Positions 8,073 through 15,246 of a stretch of DNA of 27,443 nt are shown piece after piece (the first letter of the stretch is position 1; the number at the start of each line of letters is the position of its first letter). The notes beneath the pieces were generated by a model. It ran no database searches. It was not told where the DNA came from and saw only the letters and a program-made list of their open reading frames with translations. The position numbers were made by a program, and so were the translations under genes. The stretch is from a virus, in IMG/VR virus record IMGVR_UViG_3300007735_000562, positions 1 through 27,443 of that record. One strand, 5' to 3'.

Positions 8073-8831
8073 ATGTTGATTGATCAAGAGCCTGAGATGA
8101 AGAGTGAGTTAGAAGCTGAAGAATCCAAGCTATCTAACACCATTGCGCCAACCAATCCTGGACTCCCTGACAAATACAGGGATAAAAGTCTTGAGGATAT
8201 TGTTCGGATGCACCAAGAAGCTGAAAAGCTAATTGGCAAGCAAGCGCAAGAAGTGGGAGAGGTTAGGAAACTCGCTGATGAACTCATTAAGCAGAACCTC
8301 AGTTCTAAACAGCAACCTATTAAAGAGGAAGAGCCAGAAGTAGATTTCTTTGAAAATCCACAGAAGGCAGTTCAAAAGACTATTGATAACCATCCTGATG
8401 TTCTCGCTGCCCGTCAAGCGGGTATGGAGTTCAAGAGGATGCAGATTCAACAGAAGTTAGTGCAAGAGCATCCTGACTACACTCAGATTGCTCAAGATCA
8501 GGACTTTGTGAATTGGGTGAAATCCTCTCCTATTCGCCTTGGTCTGTATGCAAAAGCTGATGGTGAGTTTGATTTTGATAGTGCTAATGAATTGTTGACC
8601 ACTTACAAACAATTGCGTGGTGTCAAGTCAAAGCAGACTGAGCAAGCGGGTGAAACCGCCAGGAAGCAGAACATGAAGGCCGCACAAGTGGATGTTGGTG
8701 GAACTGGTGAGAGTTCAAAGAGGGTATACAGACGGGCTGACCTTATTCGGCTGAAGATGACCGATCCGGCTCGATACGAAGCATTGAATGATGAAATTCT
8801 TGCTGCGTATTCTGAGGGTCGGGTCAAGTAA
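8073..8831 (+). CDS. Putative capsid scaffolding protein
   Basis: A 252-residue highly charged, helix-rich protein with no Cys, immediately upstream of the major capsid gene, the classic scaffold position. It has an acidic N-terminus, a Glu/Lys/Gln-rich coil (55-125), a middle domain with HPDYTQIAQDQDFVNWVKSS, and a basic C-terminus (RVYRRADLIRLKMTDPARYE, about 215-235) of the kind scaffolds use to bind the coat protein. Scaffolds direct procapsid assembly and then exit or are cleaved. The ATG follows AGGAAAAGGAAA. No protease domain is visible, so expulsion without phage-encoded cleavage is inferred. Confidence 0.82.
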   Translation: MLIDQEPEMKSELEAEESKLSNTIAPTNPGLPDKYRDKSLEDIVRMHQEAEKLIGKQAQEVGEVRKLADELIKQNLSSKQQPIKEEEPEVDFFENPQKAVQKTIDNHPDVLAARQAGMEFKRMQIQQKLVQEHPDYTQIAQDQDFVNWVKSSPIRLGLYAKADGEFDFDSANELLTTYKQLRGVKSKQTEQAGETARKQNMKAAQVDVGGTGESSKRVYRRADLIRLKMTDPARYEALNDEILAAYSEGRVK

Positions 8832-8860
8832 CTTAACTTTCGTTTCTAAGGAGAAACAAC

Positions 8861-9838
8861 ATGGCATTTCCTACCCCTGCGGTAACCACGACTACCGCCG
8901 CTACCTTCATTCCTGAAATTTGGAGTGATGAAATTGTTGCCGCATACAAGAAAAACTTGGTGCTGGCAAATTTGGTAATGAAGATGAACTTCAAGGGCAA
9001 GAAAGGTGACACCGTTCACATTCCTGCACCTTATCGTGGTTCTGCTTCTGCCAAGGCCGCTTCTACCGCAGTGACGCTGATTGCAGCCACTGAGACTGAA
9101 GTTCAAGTGTCGATCAACAAGCACTATGAATATAGCCGCTTGATTGAGGACATCGTTGAGGCTCAAGCCCTGAACAGCTTGCGTCAGTTTTATACCAATG
9201 ATGCTGGTTATGCCCTGGCTAAACAAGTCGATACCGACTTGATCCAGTTGGGTCGTTCTGCCAACGGCGGTACTGCTGACAACGCTCGTTACGCTGGTGG
9301 CTTTATCGGTGGCGATGGCACGACTGCCTTCGACTACACGGCTAACACCAACACTGGTAACGCCACTGCTCTGACTGATGCTGCCATTCGCCGCACCATT
9401 CAGCGTTTGGATGACAACGACACTCCTATGGATGGTCGCTTCTTCATCATCCCCCCGTCTAGCCGTAACACGCTGATGGGTTTGGCTCGTTACACTGAGC
9501 AAGCCTTTGTGGGTGATGGCAACGCCATCCGCAATGGTGAAATCGGTAACCTGTATGGCATCCCCGTGTTCACCACCAGCAACGCTGACTCTGCATCTGC
9601 CACTGCGACTTTCCCCGCATCTGGTACTGCAATCGCCCGTGTTTGCTTGATGGGCCATCGTGACTCTATGGTTTTGGTTGAGCAAGTGGGCATTCGCTCA
9701 CAAACTCAGTACAAACAAGAGTACTTGGGTACGCTGTTCACTTCGGACACGCTGTATGGTGTGAAGGCTCTCCGCACTTCTACCACTAGCACTGATCCGA
9801 ATGCCGCATCCATGTTCGCTTTGGTTGTGCCTTCCTAA
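8861..9838 (+). CDS. Major capsid protein (HK97-fold type)
   Basis: A 325-residue coat protein. It starts MAFPTPAVTTTTAATFIPEIWSDEIV-style and continues with LVMKMNFKGKKGDTVHIP, a basic loop, YEYSRLIEDIVEAQ, and a long Ala/Thr-rich middle, all typical of phage coat proteins of the HK97-fold superfamily that lack a cleaved prodomain. It forms the icosahedral shell. A strong ribosome-binding site (AAGGAGA) precedes the ATG and an intrinsic terminator follows about 12 bases after the stop, both fitting high expression. The exact coat family cannot be settled by eye. Confidence 0.93.
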   Translation: MAFPTPAVTTTTAATFIPEIWSDEIVAAYKKNLVLANLVMKMNFKGKKGDTVHIPAPYRGSASAKAASTAVTLIAATETEVQVSINKHYEYSRLIEDIVEAQALNSLRQFYTNDAGYALAKQVDTDLIQLGRSANGGTADNARYAGGFIGGDGTTAFDYTANTNTGNATALTDAAIRRTIQRLDDNDTPMDGRFFIIPPSSRNTLMGLARYTEQAFVGDGNAIRNGEIGNLYGIPVFTTSNADSASATATFPASGTAIARVCLMGHRDSMVLVEQVGIRSQTQYKQEYLGTLFTSDTLYGVKALRTSTTSTDPNAASMFALVVPS

Positions 9839-9849
9839 TTGCAGTTGCG

Positions 9850-9880
9850 CCCCCTGCCCTAGTGGTGGGGGGACTTTTTT
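9850..9880 (+). terminator. Intrinsic terminator after the capsid gene
   Basis: A 9-bp stem (9850-9858 with 9864-9872, including two G-U pairs), loop CTAGT, then AC and six Ts (9875-9880). Confidence 0.9.
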
Positions 9881-9902
9881 AACCTAATTAGGAGAAATCA
9901 AA

Positions 9903-10226
9903 ATGGCTGCTGCTACCGCTGTTGTTTCGGGTCGAGACAATGAGTCTTTTCGTGGCTTGTTCAGTGACACATGGACGGTTACTTGCACTTTGAACTCTGC
10001 ATCTGTTGCAGACCAAGCTGCTGGTACTGATACCGTGACTGTTCCTGGCGTTGCCCTTGGCGACATGGTGATTGGTATGTCTGCTGGTGTAAGTGAGGCG
10101 GGTCTTGTTCGTCGTGCTTATGTCTCTGCTGCCGACACTGTGACGATTGCCACTACTAATACGACTGGTGGGGCTGTGGATATTGCCTCTACCACTGTCA
10201 AGTTGGTAATTGCTCGTACTGTCTAA
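9903..10226 (+). CDS. Hypothetical structural protein, possible head decoration
   Basis: A 107-residue Ala/Thr/Val-rich protein with an alternating beta pattern (WTVTCTLNSASVADQAAGTD, then TVTVPGVALGDMVIG and a C-terminal VKLVIARTV). It has its own ribosome-binding site (AGGAG) and is bracketed by two intrinsic terminators, directly downstream of the coat gene. That position and composition suit a capsid decoration or head-fibre protein, but no family is recognised. The terminators on both sides suggest its amount is set separately from the genes that follow. Confidence 0.75.
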   Translation: MAAATAVVSGRDNESFRGLFSDTWTVTCTLNSASVADQAAGTDTVTVPGVALGDMVIGMSAGVSEAGLVRRAYVSAADTVTIATTNTTGGAVDIASTTVKLVIARTV

Positions 10227-10231
10227 AGATT

Positions 10232-10259
10232 GGGGGGTTCATCCCCCCTTTCTTGTTTT
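10232..10259 (+). terminator. Intrinsic terminator
   Basis: Perfect 6-bp GGGGGG/CCCCCC stem (10232-10237 with 10243-10248), loop TTCAT, followed by TTTCTTGTTTT. It lies 5 bases after the preceding stop. Confidence 0.88.
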
Positions 10260-10270
10260 GGAGTTAATCA

Positions 10271-10486
10271 ATGGCAACTTTTCGCTGTCTTCAGTCTGGT
10301 AACACAGTTAGTTTTACCCTGCAACATGACATTGACTCAATGAAGGGTCATCAAGGTTATGTTCGTATTGACGAGCAAGAAAAGCAACCCGATGGGTATG
10401 ATGCCAATGCAGCGAGAACAGATACTGCTTTTACACCGCCAGTTGTACGGCGCATGGGTCGCCCAAGGAAAGTTGCAAATGTCTGA
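10271..10486 (+). CDS. Hypothetical phage protein
   Basis: A 71-residue protein: a beta-rich N-terminal half (TFRCLQSGNTVSFTLQHDID) and a polar C-terminus ending in a basic VRRMGRPRKVANV. GRPRK is an AT-hook-like patch, but a lone patch is weak evidence for DNA binding. The N-terminal pattern (sequence, not function) recurs in small genes between coat and adaptor genes of other phages. The TTGGAG ribosome-binding site lies just before the ATG. It overlaps the next gene by 8 bases. Confidence 0.75.
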   Translation: MATFRCLQSGNTVSFTLQHDIDSMKGHQGYVRIDEQEKQPDGYDANAARTDTAFTPPVVRRMGRPRKVANV

Positions 10487-10685
10487 AGAATTTGGGGCTA
10501 GAGATTTTGGAAAGCTGGAGGCTCAAGTTGAGGCTCTCCAGACAGAAGTTCACTCTTTAAGTCAAGATGTGAAAGCATTGCTTGAATTGGCAAACAAGAG
10601 CAAAGGTGGATTCTGGATGGGTATGACCATCGCCTCCACTGTTGGTGGCATCCTTACTTTTGTTGCCACAAAGTTGGTCAAATGA
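10479..10685 (+). CDS. Small coiled-coil membrane protein (holin-like topology)
   Basis: A 68-residue protein: helical heptad-like N-terminus (FGKLEAQVEALQTEVHSLSQ, about 10-40), a short SKGG turn, then one hydrophobic helix (about 45-64) and a Lys-containing tail. The start ATG lies inside the end of the upstream gene; an in-frame ATG further upstream would be within that gene and is less likely. The layout matches small phage membrane proteins of the XhlA or single-helix holin type. It sits far from the lysis cassette, so a virion or host-membrane role is equally possible. Confidence 0.75.
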   Translation: MSEEFGARDFGKLEAQVEALQTEVHSLSQDVKALLELANKSKGGFWMGMTIASTVGGILTFVATKLVK

Positions 10686-11092
10686 AGGGCTTGCTATTAG
10701 GGGCATCGTGCCCTATTGCCACTCAGGATGTGACTGTTAACCTGAAAAACAGGAATAACGTATTCAAGAAGTTTGGTTATGGCCCACCCAATCCTAATGA
10801 AGCAAATGATGCTTTTTGGCTGAAAAAGGCCAAGATGTATAACGCTCCCACATCTACCATCAAGGGTATGAGATGCGGGAACTGTGCCGCTTTCATTCAG
10901 ACTCCCAAGATGATGGAATGCATCAAATCTGGTTTAGAAAAGGATGAAAACGAGGGCGAGTTGTCCTATGACGAGAACTTTGTCAAGGCGGCTAACCTGG
11001 GATATTGTGATCTATTTCAATTCACCTGTGCAGCGGCCCGTACTTGTGATGCTTGGAAGTCTGGTGGGCCAATAACCAAGGAAAAACCATGA
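10682..11092 (+). CDS. Cysteine-rich phage protein, possible metal or Fe-S binder
   Basis: A 136-residue protein with seven Cys (10, 65, 68, 80, 109, 116, 122). The spacing C65-x2-C68-x11-C80, then YCDLFQFTCAAARTCDAW (108-125), loosely recalls high-potential iron-sulfur proteins (CxxC, then a Cys, then a Cys before an aromatic-rich end), but the order is not a clean match. The pattern suggests a bound metal or cluster; this is inference. I have seen similar Cys-rich proteins in phage structural blocks, with no function known to me. It overlaps both neighbours by 4 bases (ATGA). Confidence 0.8.
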   Translation: MKGLLLGASCPIATQDVTVNLKNRNNVFKKFGYGPPNPNEANDAFWLKKAKMYNAPTSTIKGMRCGNCAAFIQTPKMMECIKSGLEKDENEGELSYDENFVKAANLGYCDLFQFTCAAARTCDAWKSGGPITKEKP

Positions 11093-11247
11093 TGTATGGC
11101 AAGCCGATGAAAGAATCAAAACCTTCTGCAAAGAAGAAAGGTGTTCCTGTCACCATCATGGTGGCTATTGGGAAACCTAAGATGCTGCCTAAAAAGGGTC
11201 AGCGTACTGCAACCAACATGATGAAGAAATCTTCAAGAGGTAAATAA
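11089..11247 (+). CDS. Very basic 52-residue hypothetical protein
   Basis: A 52-residue protein rich in Lys and Met (about a quarter Lys; starts MMYGKPMKESKPSAKKKG) with a single Glu. The start is the ATGA overlap with the previous gene; its TAA shares bases with the next ATG (TAATG). Small basic proteins like this may bind DNA in the capsid, but nothing beyond composition supports that here. Confidence 0.7.
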   Translation: MMYGKPMKESKPSAKKKGVPVTIMVAIGKPKMLPKKGQRTATNMMKKSSRGK

Positions 11248-11531
11248 TGTCTTCCTTAACTGCTCCTATCACCCTTTTAAGTGCTGTTACAGCAACTGGC
11301 GCATCAAAAGCTGTGCAAGCTGATGCTGGTCAACCTGCATTCTTGCAAGTTTCTGGTATCACCAGTGCAACTGTAGCGCTACAAGGTAGCCTAGATGGAA
11401 CGACTTACGCAACTATTGGCACTGCATTGACTGCTGATGGCATCGTAACCATTGCCAATGCTCCCAAGTATTTGAGAGCAAATTGCACTGTTTATGTAAG
11501 TGGAACCATCACGGCTAAAGTTCTTTATTAA
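11247..11531 (+). CDS. Hypothetical structural protein
   Basis: A 94-residue Ala/Thr-rich, predicted all-beta protein (ITLLSAVTATGASKAVQADA, then FLQVSGITSATVALQGSLDG). The VALQGSLDGTTYATIG stretch is typical of small immunoglobulin- or jelly-roll-like phage virion proteins. A capsid decoration role is plausible. It starts at a TAATG junction with the previous gene. Confidence 0.75.
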   Translation: MSSLTAPITLLSAVTATGASKAVQADAGQPAFLQVSGITSATVALQGSLDGTTYATIGTALTADGIVTIANAPKYLRANCTVYVSGTITAKVLY

Positions 11532-11540
11532 GGAATTGCT

Positions 11541-11594
11541 ATGAAAATGACCAAAGCTGCTAAAAAGGTTGGCATTTCCAGTTTCTTCCTTTAA
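11541..11594 (+). pseudogene. Orphan 5' end of a DUF6496-like gene
   Basis: A 17-codon frame, MKMTKAAKKV then GISSFFL and stop, with a good ribosome-binding site (AAGGAATTGCT) at the normal place for the next gene in the operon. MKMTKAAKKV is the typical start of the small DUF6496-like family, whose body resumes at 12074. The reverse-strand HNH gene lies between. I read this as the abandoned original start of the split gene. Confidence 0.65.
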
Positions 11595-12075
11595 CAATTG
11601 CACAAATTGTTGAATCAGACACATTAAACGCTTTTGCCAAATCGGATGACTTAACAAGTTTTTGATTATGAAGATGTTTTATAGCAAGCACACATCGCTC
11701 AGTAAGCAATGCTCTTCCATTGTTTTCGTGTCTATGTGTTCCATGTTTTACAGCATCTTTATGATTTTGTTCAACAGTACCATAGGAAAGATTGTCAACG
11801 CAATTGTTGTATCTATTCCCATCAAGATGCCTAATAACCATTCCATCAGGTCTTTGTCCAATAAACACAAGAGCAACAAGTCTATGAATGTACAAAGATT
11901 TTTGTATTTCTCCATTTAAGGATTTGCATGAAACACTTAAATAATGGGTTGCAGAATTTAACTTCCTTAAAACTCTACCATCCTTCTTTAATACAGCAAA
12001 ATTACCATAATTGCTTATTTCATAAATTCCCTCATAATTGGGAACTGGTTTCCAAATTTCAGAAAGGTTTGGCAT
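11560..12075 (-). CDS. HNH homing endonuclease, reverse orientation
   Basis: A 171-residue HNH endonuclease on the strand opposite to all neighbours. It has a NUMOD4-type start (SEIWKPVPNYEGIYEISNYG, 5-24), the HNH core IHRLVALVF (63-71) and RHLDGNRYNNCVDNLSYGT (82-100) with H64, H83 and N95 as likely active-site residues, and a C-terminal helix-turn-helix (about 123-168, LAKAFNVSDSTICAIVKGRNW). I chose the ATG at 12075 because AGGAGT lies 8 bases upstream and the family begins there; the open frame extends further but that part is antisense to the next genes. It is a self-spreading element, not a virion gene. Its start codon overlaps the + strand start at 12074. Confidence 0.92.
   Translation of the reverse strand: MPNLSEIWKPVPNYEGIYEISNYGNFAVLKKDGRVLRKLNSATHYLSVSCKSLNGEIQKSLYIHRLVALVFIGQRPDGMVIRHLDGNRYNNCVDNLSYGTVEQNHKDAVKHGTHRHENNGRALLTERCVLAIKHLHNQKLVKSSDLAKAFNVSDSTICAIVKGRNWKCQPF
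11562..12075. repeat. Near-identical direct repeats at both ends of the HNH gene
   Basis: AAAAAGGTTGGCAT at 11562-11575 and AGAAAGGTTTGGCAT at 12061-12075 differ by one base and one single-base gap. They coincide with the last and first codons of the HNH gene. They may mark the recombination ends of the insertion, or be chance. Confidence 0.5.
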
Positions 12076-12250
12076 GAAAGCAACTCCTAAACAACAAAAG
12101 AAGATAGCAAAAGTATACCACGAGTACAAGGAAGGAACTTTGCACTCAGGCTCAAAAAAGGGGCCAGAAGTGACTTCTCGTAAACAAGCAATTGCCATTG
12201 CCTTGTCTGAGGCTGGTATGGCAAAGCCCAAGAAGAAGGCCAAGAAATGA
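12074..12250 (+). CDS. DUF6496-like small basic protein
   Basis: A 58-residue protein with the body KVYHEYKEGTLHSGSKKGPE and RKQAIAIALSEAGMAKP, the hallmark of a small phage family (I recall it as DUF6496). It is Lys-rich at both ends. The start used here, MKATPKQQKK, replaces the interrupted MKMTKAAKKV at 11541. AGAAAGG lies just upstream, inside the HNH gene. Its ATG shares CATG (12073-12076) with the divergent HNH start. Function is unknown. Confidence 0.8.
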   Translation: MKATPKQQKKIAKVYHEYKEGTLHSGSKKGPEVTSRKQAIAIALSEAGMAKPKKKAKK

Positions 12251-12405
12251 AGCCTGGACTCTATGCCAATATTCATGCAAAACAGGCCCGTATAAAGGCT
12301 GGTTCTGGTGAGAAGATGCGTAAACCTGGGACTCCAGGCGCACCCACTGCCTTGGCATTTAAACAAGCTGCAAAGACTGCAAAGAAAGTTAAAAAGGTGA
12401 AGTAG
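12247..12405 (+). CDS. Small basic phage protein (GLYANIHAK family)
   Basis: A 52-residue Lys-rich protein (MKPGLYANIHAKQARIKAGS, then GEKMRKPGTPGAPTALAFKQ and a Lys-rich tail). I recognise the GLYANIxAKxxRIxxGSGExMRKPG pattern as a recurrent phage small protein that usually precedes the gene that follows here. It starts at an ATGA overlap, and its stop directly abuts the next ATG. Function unknown. Confidence 0.78.
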   Translation: MKPGLYANIHAKQARIKAGSGEKMRKPGTPGAPTALAFKQAAKTAKKVKKVK

Positions 12406-12708
12406 ATGAAATCTCCTGTTTGGCAAACAAAAGCTGGTCAAAATCCCAAAGGGGGGTTGAATGCCAAGGGGAGAGCATCTTATAATGCCGCAACTGGTGG
12501 CAATCTGAAAGCACCAGTAAAGTCGGGGGATAATCCTCGCAGAGCAAGTTTCTTGGCTCGCATGGGCAATATGGATGGCCCTGAGTACAAGGATGGTGAA
12601 CCAACAAGACTGCTTCTTTCGCTAAAAGCATGGGGTGCTAACTCCAAAGCTGACGCAAAGGCAAAAGCTAGAGCAATTTCCGCAAGGAACAAGGCAAAGG
12701 CGAAATGA
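12406..12708 (+). CDS. DUF6321-like basic phage protein
   Basis: A 100-residue basic protein with GGLNAKGRASYNAATGGNLK, APVKSGDNPRRASFLARMGN and a C-terminal Ala/Lys-rich helix (KADAKAKARAISARNKAKAK). The order GGLNxKGRxxYN, then GxNLKAPV and RRASFxARMxxMxGPxxxD matches a widespread phage family I recall as DUF6321. It is very basic overall, and sits with three other basic small proteins in one run. Possibly DNA-contacting in the head, by inference only. Confidence 0.8.
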   Translation: MKSPVWQTKAGQNPKGGLNAKGRASYNAATGGNLKAPVKSGDNPRRASFLARMGNMDGPEYKDGEPTRLLLSLKAWGANSKADAKAKARAISARNKAKAK

Positions 12709-13040
12709 GAGCACTATCGGTTGGTGTTAGTCCTACAGCGGCAGTAGACACAACAGTCTATACCTGTCCAAAGGGCTATTACGCTAAATTTACTGTAATG
12801 TATATACACAATACAGGCGGCTCTACCAAGCATATTACTGTTCAATGGTATGACGCAAGTGCTAATACCACTCTTGATATATTGACTCAATATAACTTTT
12901 CATCAAAAAGCTATTTGCAGTTTGATGGCAATGCTTATATTGTTCTAGAAGAAGATGACAAGATCAAAATAACTACTGAGGCAGGAAGTACCTTCAGTTT
13001 TATAGCAACATTTGAACAAGAAGGGTTGGCTAGAGCATGA
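12705..13040 (+). CDS. Hypothetical structural protein
   Basis: A 111-residue, all-beta-looking protein (starts MRALSVGVSPTAAVDTTVYT, contains HITVQWYDASANTTLDILTQ and an acidic turn LEEDDKIKIT). The pattern CPKGYYAKFTVMYIHNTGG recurs in small phage virion proteins next to head-tail adaptors. It starts at an ATGA overlap and ends in one with the adaptor gene, so the three are translated together. Candidate neck or head-surface protein. Confidence 0.75.
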   Translation: MRALSVGVSPTAAVDTTVYTCPKGYYAKFTVMYIHNTGGSTKHITVQWYDASANTTLDILTQYNFSSKSYLQFDGNAYIVLEEDDKIKITTEAGSTFSFIATFEQEGLARA

Positions 13041-13684
13041 CACTACTAGAACTTGTCAACGATGTGTTGATCCGCTTGCGTGAACCTGTTGTAACCACTT
13101 ACAACGAAACCACCTATTCCACTTTAATTGCCAAATTTGTTAATGACACCAAGCGTCAAGTTGAAGATGCTTTTGGTTGGAATGCACTTGGTCAAACAGT
13201 CACTATTACCACTGCTTCTGGCACATATCAGTATGGTTTAACTGGTGCTGGACAGAAGTTTCAAGTTCTTGATGCCATCAACGCAACAAGCAACATTGGT
13301 CTGACAAACATCACTTTTGTGGACATGAATCGTAAGCAGAACTTCTCTACGATTATGACGGGCATCCCAAGTGAATACATATTTGAAGGCGTGGATACAA
13401 GTTACAACACCAAGGTAACGCTGTATCCAAGGCCAGATGGTGTGTATAACATCATATTTGCTTTGACAGTTCCGCAGGCTACATTGGCGGCAGATAGCAC
13501 CGTCATTCTTGTGCCTGATGTAGTTGTTGCCCAAGGTGCTTATGCAAGGGCATTGGTTGAGCGTGGTGAAGATGGTGGACTGTCTTCATCTGAGGCTTAC
13601 ACATTGTTTCGATCCATGTTGTCGGATTACATTGCTTTGGAAAGCAGTCGTTATCCTGAGAATCAAGAGTTTGTTTCCCAATGA
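13037..13684 (+). CDS. Head-to-tail adaptor (P22 gp4 / tail tubular A-like)
   Basis: A 215-residue protein with a helical N-terminus (LLELVNDVLIRLREPVVTTY) and the NDTKRQVEDAFGWNAL segment typical of podovirus adaptors. A beta-rich middle and a C-terminal helical region (VVAQGAYARALVERGEDGG) follow. Proteins of this type form the ring under the portal that seals packaged DNA and connects the nozzle. Position directly before the gp10-like gene agrees. It lies between ATGA overlaps on both sides. Confidence 0.85.
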   Translation: MTLLELVNDVLIRLREPVVTTYNETTYSTLIAKFVNDTKRQVEDAFGWNALGQTVTITTASGTYQYGLTGAGQKFQVLDAINATSNIGLTNITFVDMNRKQNFSTIMTGIPSEYIFEGVDTSYNTKVTLYPRPDGVYNIIFALTVPQATLAADSTVILVPDVVVAQGAYARALVERGEDGGLSSSEAYTLFRSMLSDYIALESSRYPENQEFVSQ

Positions 13685-15237
13685 CACAGCAAATCCAGAC
13701 CTTTTCTGTAAGTGCACCTGGGTTCTATGGACTCAACACACAGGATTCTCCGCTTGATTTAGCGGCTGGATATGCTGCGATTGCCACAAATTGCGTGATT
13801 GACCAGTATGGGCGCATTGGCTCTCGCAAAGGTTATTCAAGGGTAAATACATCATCTGGCAACCTTGGTGCAAATAATGTAACAGTTATCCATGAGTTGG
13901 TGCAAACTGATGGCACTTTGACTGTTTTGTTTGCTGGCAACAACAAGCTGTTTAAACTGAGTGGAACAAGTGTTGTTGAGTTGACCTATGGGGGGGGAGG
14001 GTCTGCCCCAACCATTACTGCAAGCAATTGGCACTGTGCCTCTTTGAATGGAATCACCTATTTCTTTCAAACGGGTTATGACCCATTGATCTATGACCCT
14101 GCGGTAAGCACAACCACATATAGGCGTGTGAGCGAGAAAACAGGGTATGTTGCCACTGCCCCACAAACAAACATTGTTATCTCTGCTTATGGTCGTTTAT
14201 GGACTGCTAGTAGCACTGCTGACACTGTTACTGTGTATTTTTCTGACTTGTTGGCAGGACATATCTGGTCAACAGGAACTGCTGGTTCTTTAGACATTTC
14301 ACGGGTATGGGCCAATGGGTCTGATGAAATCACAGGGTTAGCAGCACACAATGGGTTTTTGTTTATCTTTGGCAAAAGACAGATTCTTGTTTATGCCAAT
14401 GCAACAACTCCTGCCAGTTTAGTATTGAGTGACACCATCAGCAACATTGGTTGTATCGCAAGGGATTCCATTGCCAACACGGGCAGTGATGTAGTTTTCT
14501 TGTCAAACAGTGGTGTTCGTTCATTGATGAGAACCATTCAAGAAAAGTCTGCTCCTTTGCGTGACTTGTCTAAGAATGTACGCAATGACTTGATGGCAAT
14601 TGTTAATGCTGAGACATTGGCAAACATCAAAGCAGTTTATTCAGAGTCAAATGCTTTTTACCTGATTAACTTTCCGACTGCTGCTCAGACCTACTGTTTT
14701 GACACCAAAGCAACCCTGCAAGATGGTTCTTCACGGGTTACTGTATGGGATTCCATCACGCCTACTTGTTTCCTTTCTAAGCGCAATGGAGACTTGTTGA
14801 TTGGCAAGAATGGTTATGTGGGTAAGTATGGAACCTATCTTGACCATACAAGTACATATCGATTGCAGTATTTCACCACTTATGCTGACCTGGGACAGCC
14901 CAATGTCACATCTATCCTTAAGCGCATTGCTGTGGTGGTGATTGGTGGCTCAAACCAAGGCTTTGTCATCAAGTGGGGGTATGACTTCTCTGGTCAGTAT
15001 TACTCCACGACATTGCAAATTCCTGTGTCTACTGTGGCTGAATACGGGACTGCTGAGTACGGAGCAAATGGCTCTCCTGTTGCATACTATTCAGATGGAA
15101 TTTCTTTACAGACTTTGGTGGGTCAAACATCAGGTTCTGGAAAGACTGTGCAAACGGGTTATGAAGTTCAGATCAATGGGTATCCTGTGAGCATTCAAAA
15201 GATTGAGATTCAAGCCAAGAACGGCAAACTGGTTTAA
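13681..15237 (+). CDS. Tail nozzle / packaged-DNA stabilisation protein (P22 gp10-like)
   Basis: A 518-residue beta-rich protein. The start (PGFYGLNTQDSPLDLAAGYA then IATNCVIDQYGRIGSRKGY) is characteristic of podovirus nozzle proteins; repeated short strands such as LTVLFAGNNKLFKLSG suggest a beta-propeller. A loop with FLFIFGKRQILVYANATTPA is also typical. In P22, gp10 forms the nozzle that keeps DNA in the head and holds the tail needle and spikes. The length is close to gp10 (472) and T7-like tubular B is larger, so gp10 type fits best. It overlaps the adaptor gene by 4 bases. Confidence 0.86.
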   Translation: MTQQIQTFSVSAPGFYGLNTQDSPLDLAAGYAAIATNCVIDQYGRIGSRKGYSRVNTSSGNLGANNVTVIHELVQTDGTLTVLFAGNNKLFKLSGTSVVELTYGGGGSAPTITASNWHCASLNGITYFFQTGYDPLIYDPAVSTTTYRRVSEKTGYVATAPQTNIVISAYGRLWTASSTADTVTVYFSDLLAGHIWSTGTAGSLDISRVWANGSDEITGLAAHNGFLFIFGKRQILVYANATTPASLVLSDTISNIGCIARDSIANTGSDVVFLSNSGVRSLMRTIQEKSAPLRDLSKNVRNDLMAIVNAETLANIKAVYSESNAFYLINFPTAAQTYCFDTKATLQDGSSRVTVWDSITPTCFLSKRNGDLLIGKNGYVGKYGTYLDHTSTYRLQYFTTYADLGQPNVTSILKRIAVVVIGGSNQGFVIKWGYDFSGQYYSTTLQIPVSTVAEYGTAEYGANGSPVAYYSDGISLQTLVGQTSGSGKTVQTGYEVQINGYPVSIQKIEIQAKNGKLV

Positions 15238-15246
15238 GGAAGAAAC

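Noticed and set aside
8846-9685. 279-codon open frame on the - strand opposite the coat gene
   Set aside because: It mirrors the coat gene codon pattern, has no ribosome-binding site, and its composition (Ser/Thr/Val/Gly/Arg-rich) is that of an antisense shadow.
12076-12441. N-terminal extension of the reverse HNH frame
   Set aside because: Antisense to three + strand genes, Cys/Phe/Leu-rich, and the HNH family start with a ribosome-binding site is at 12075.
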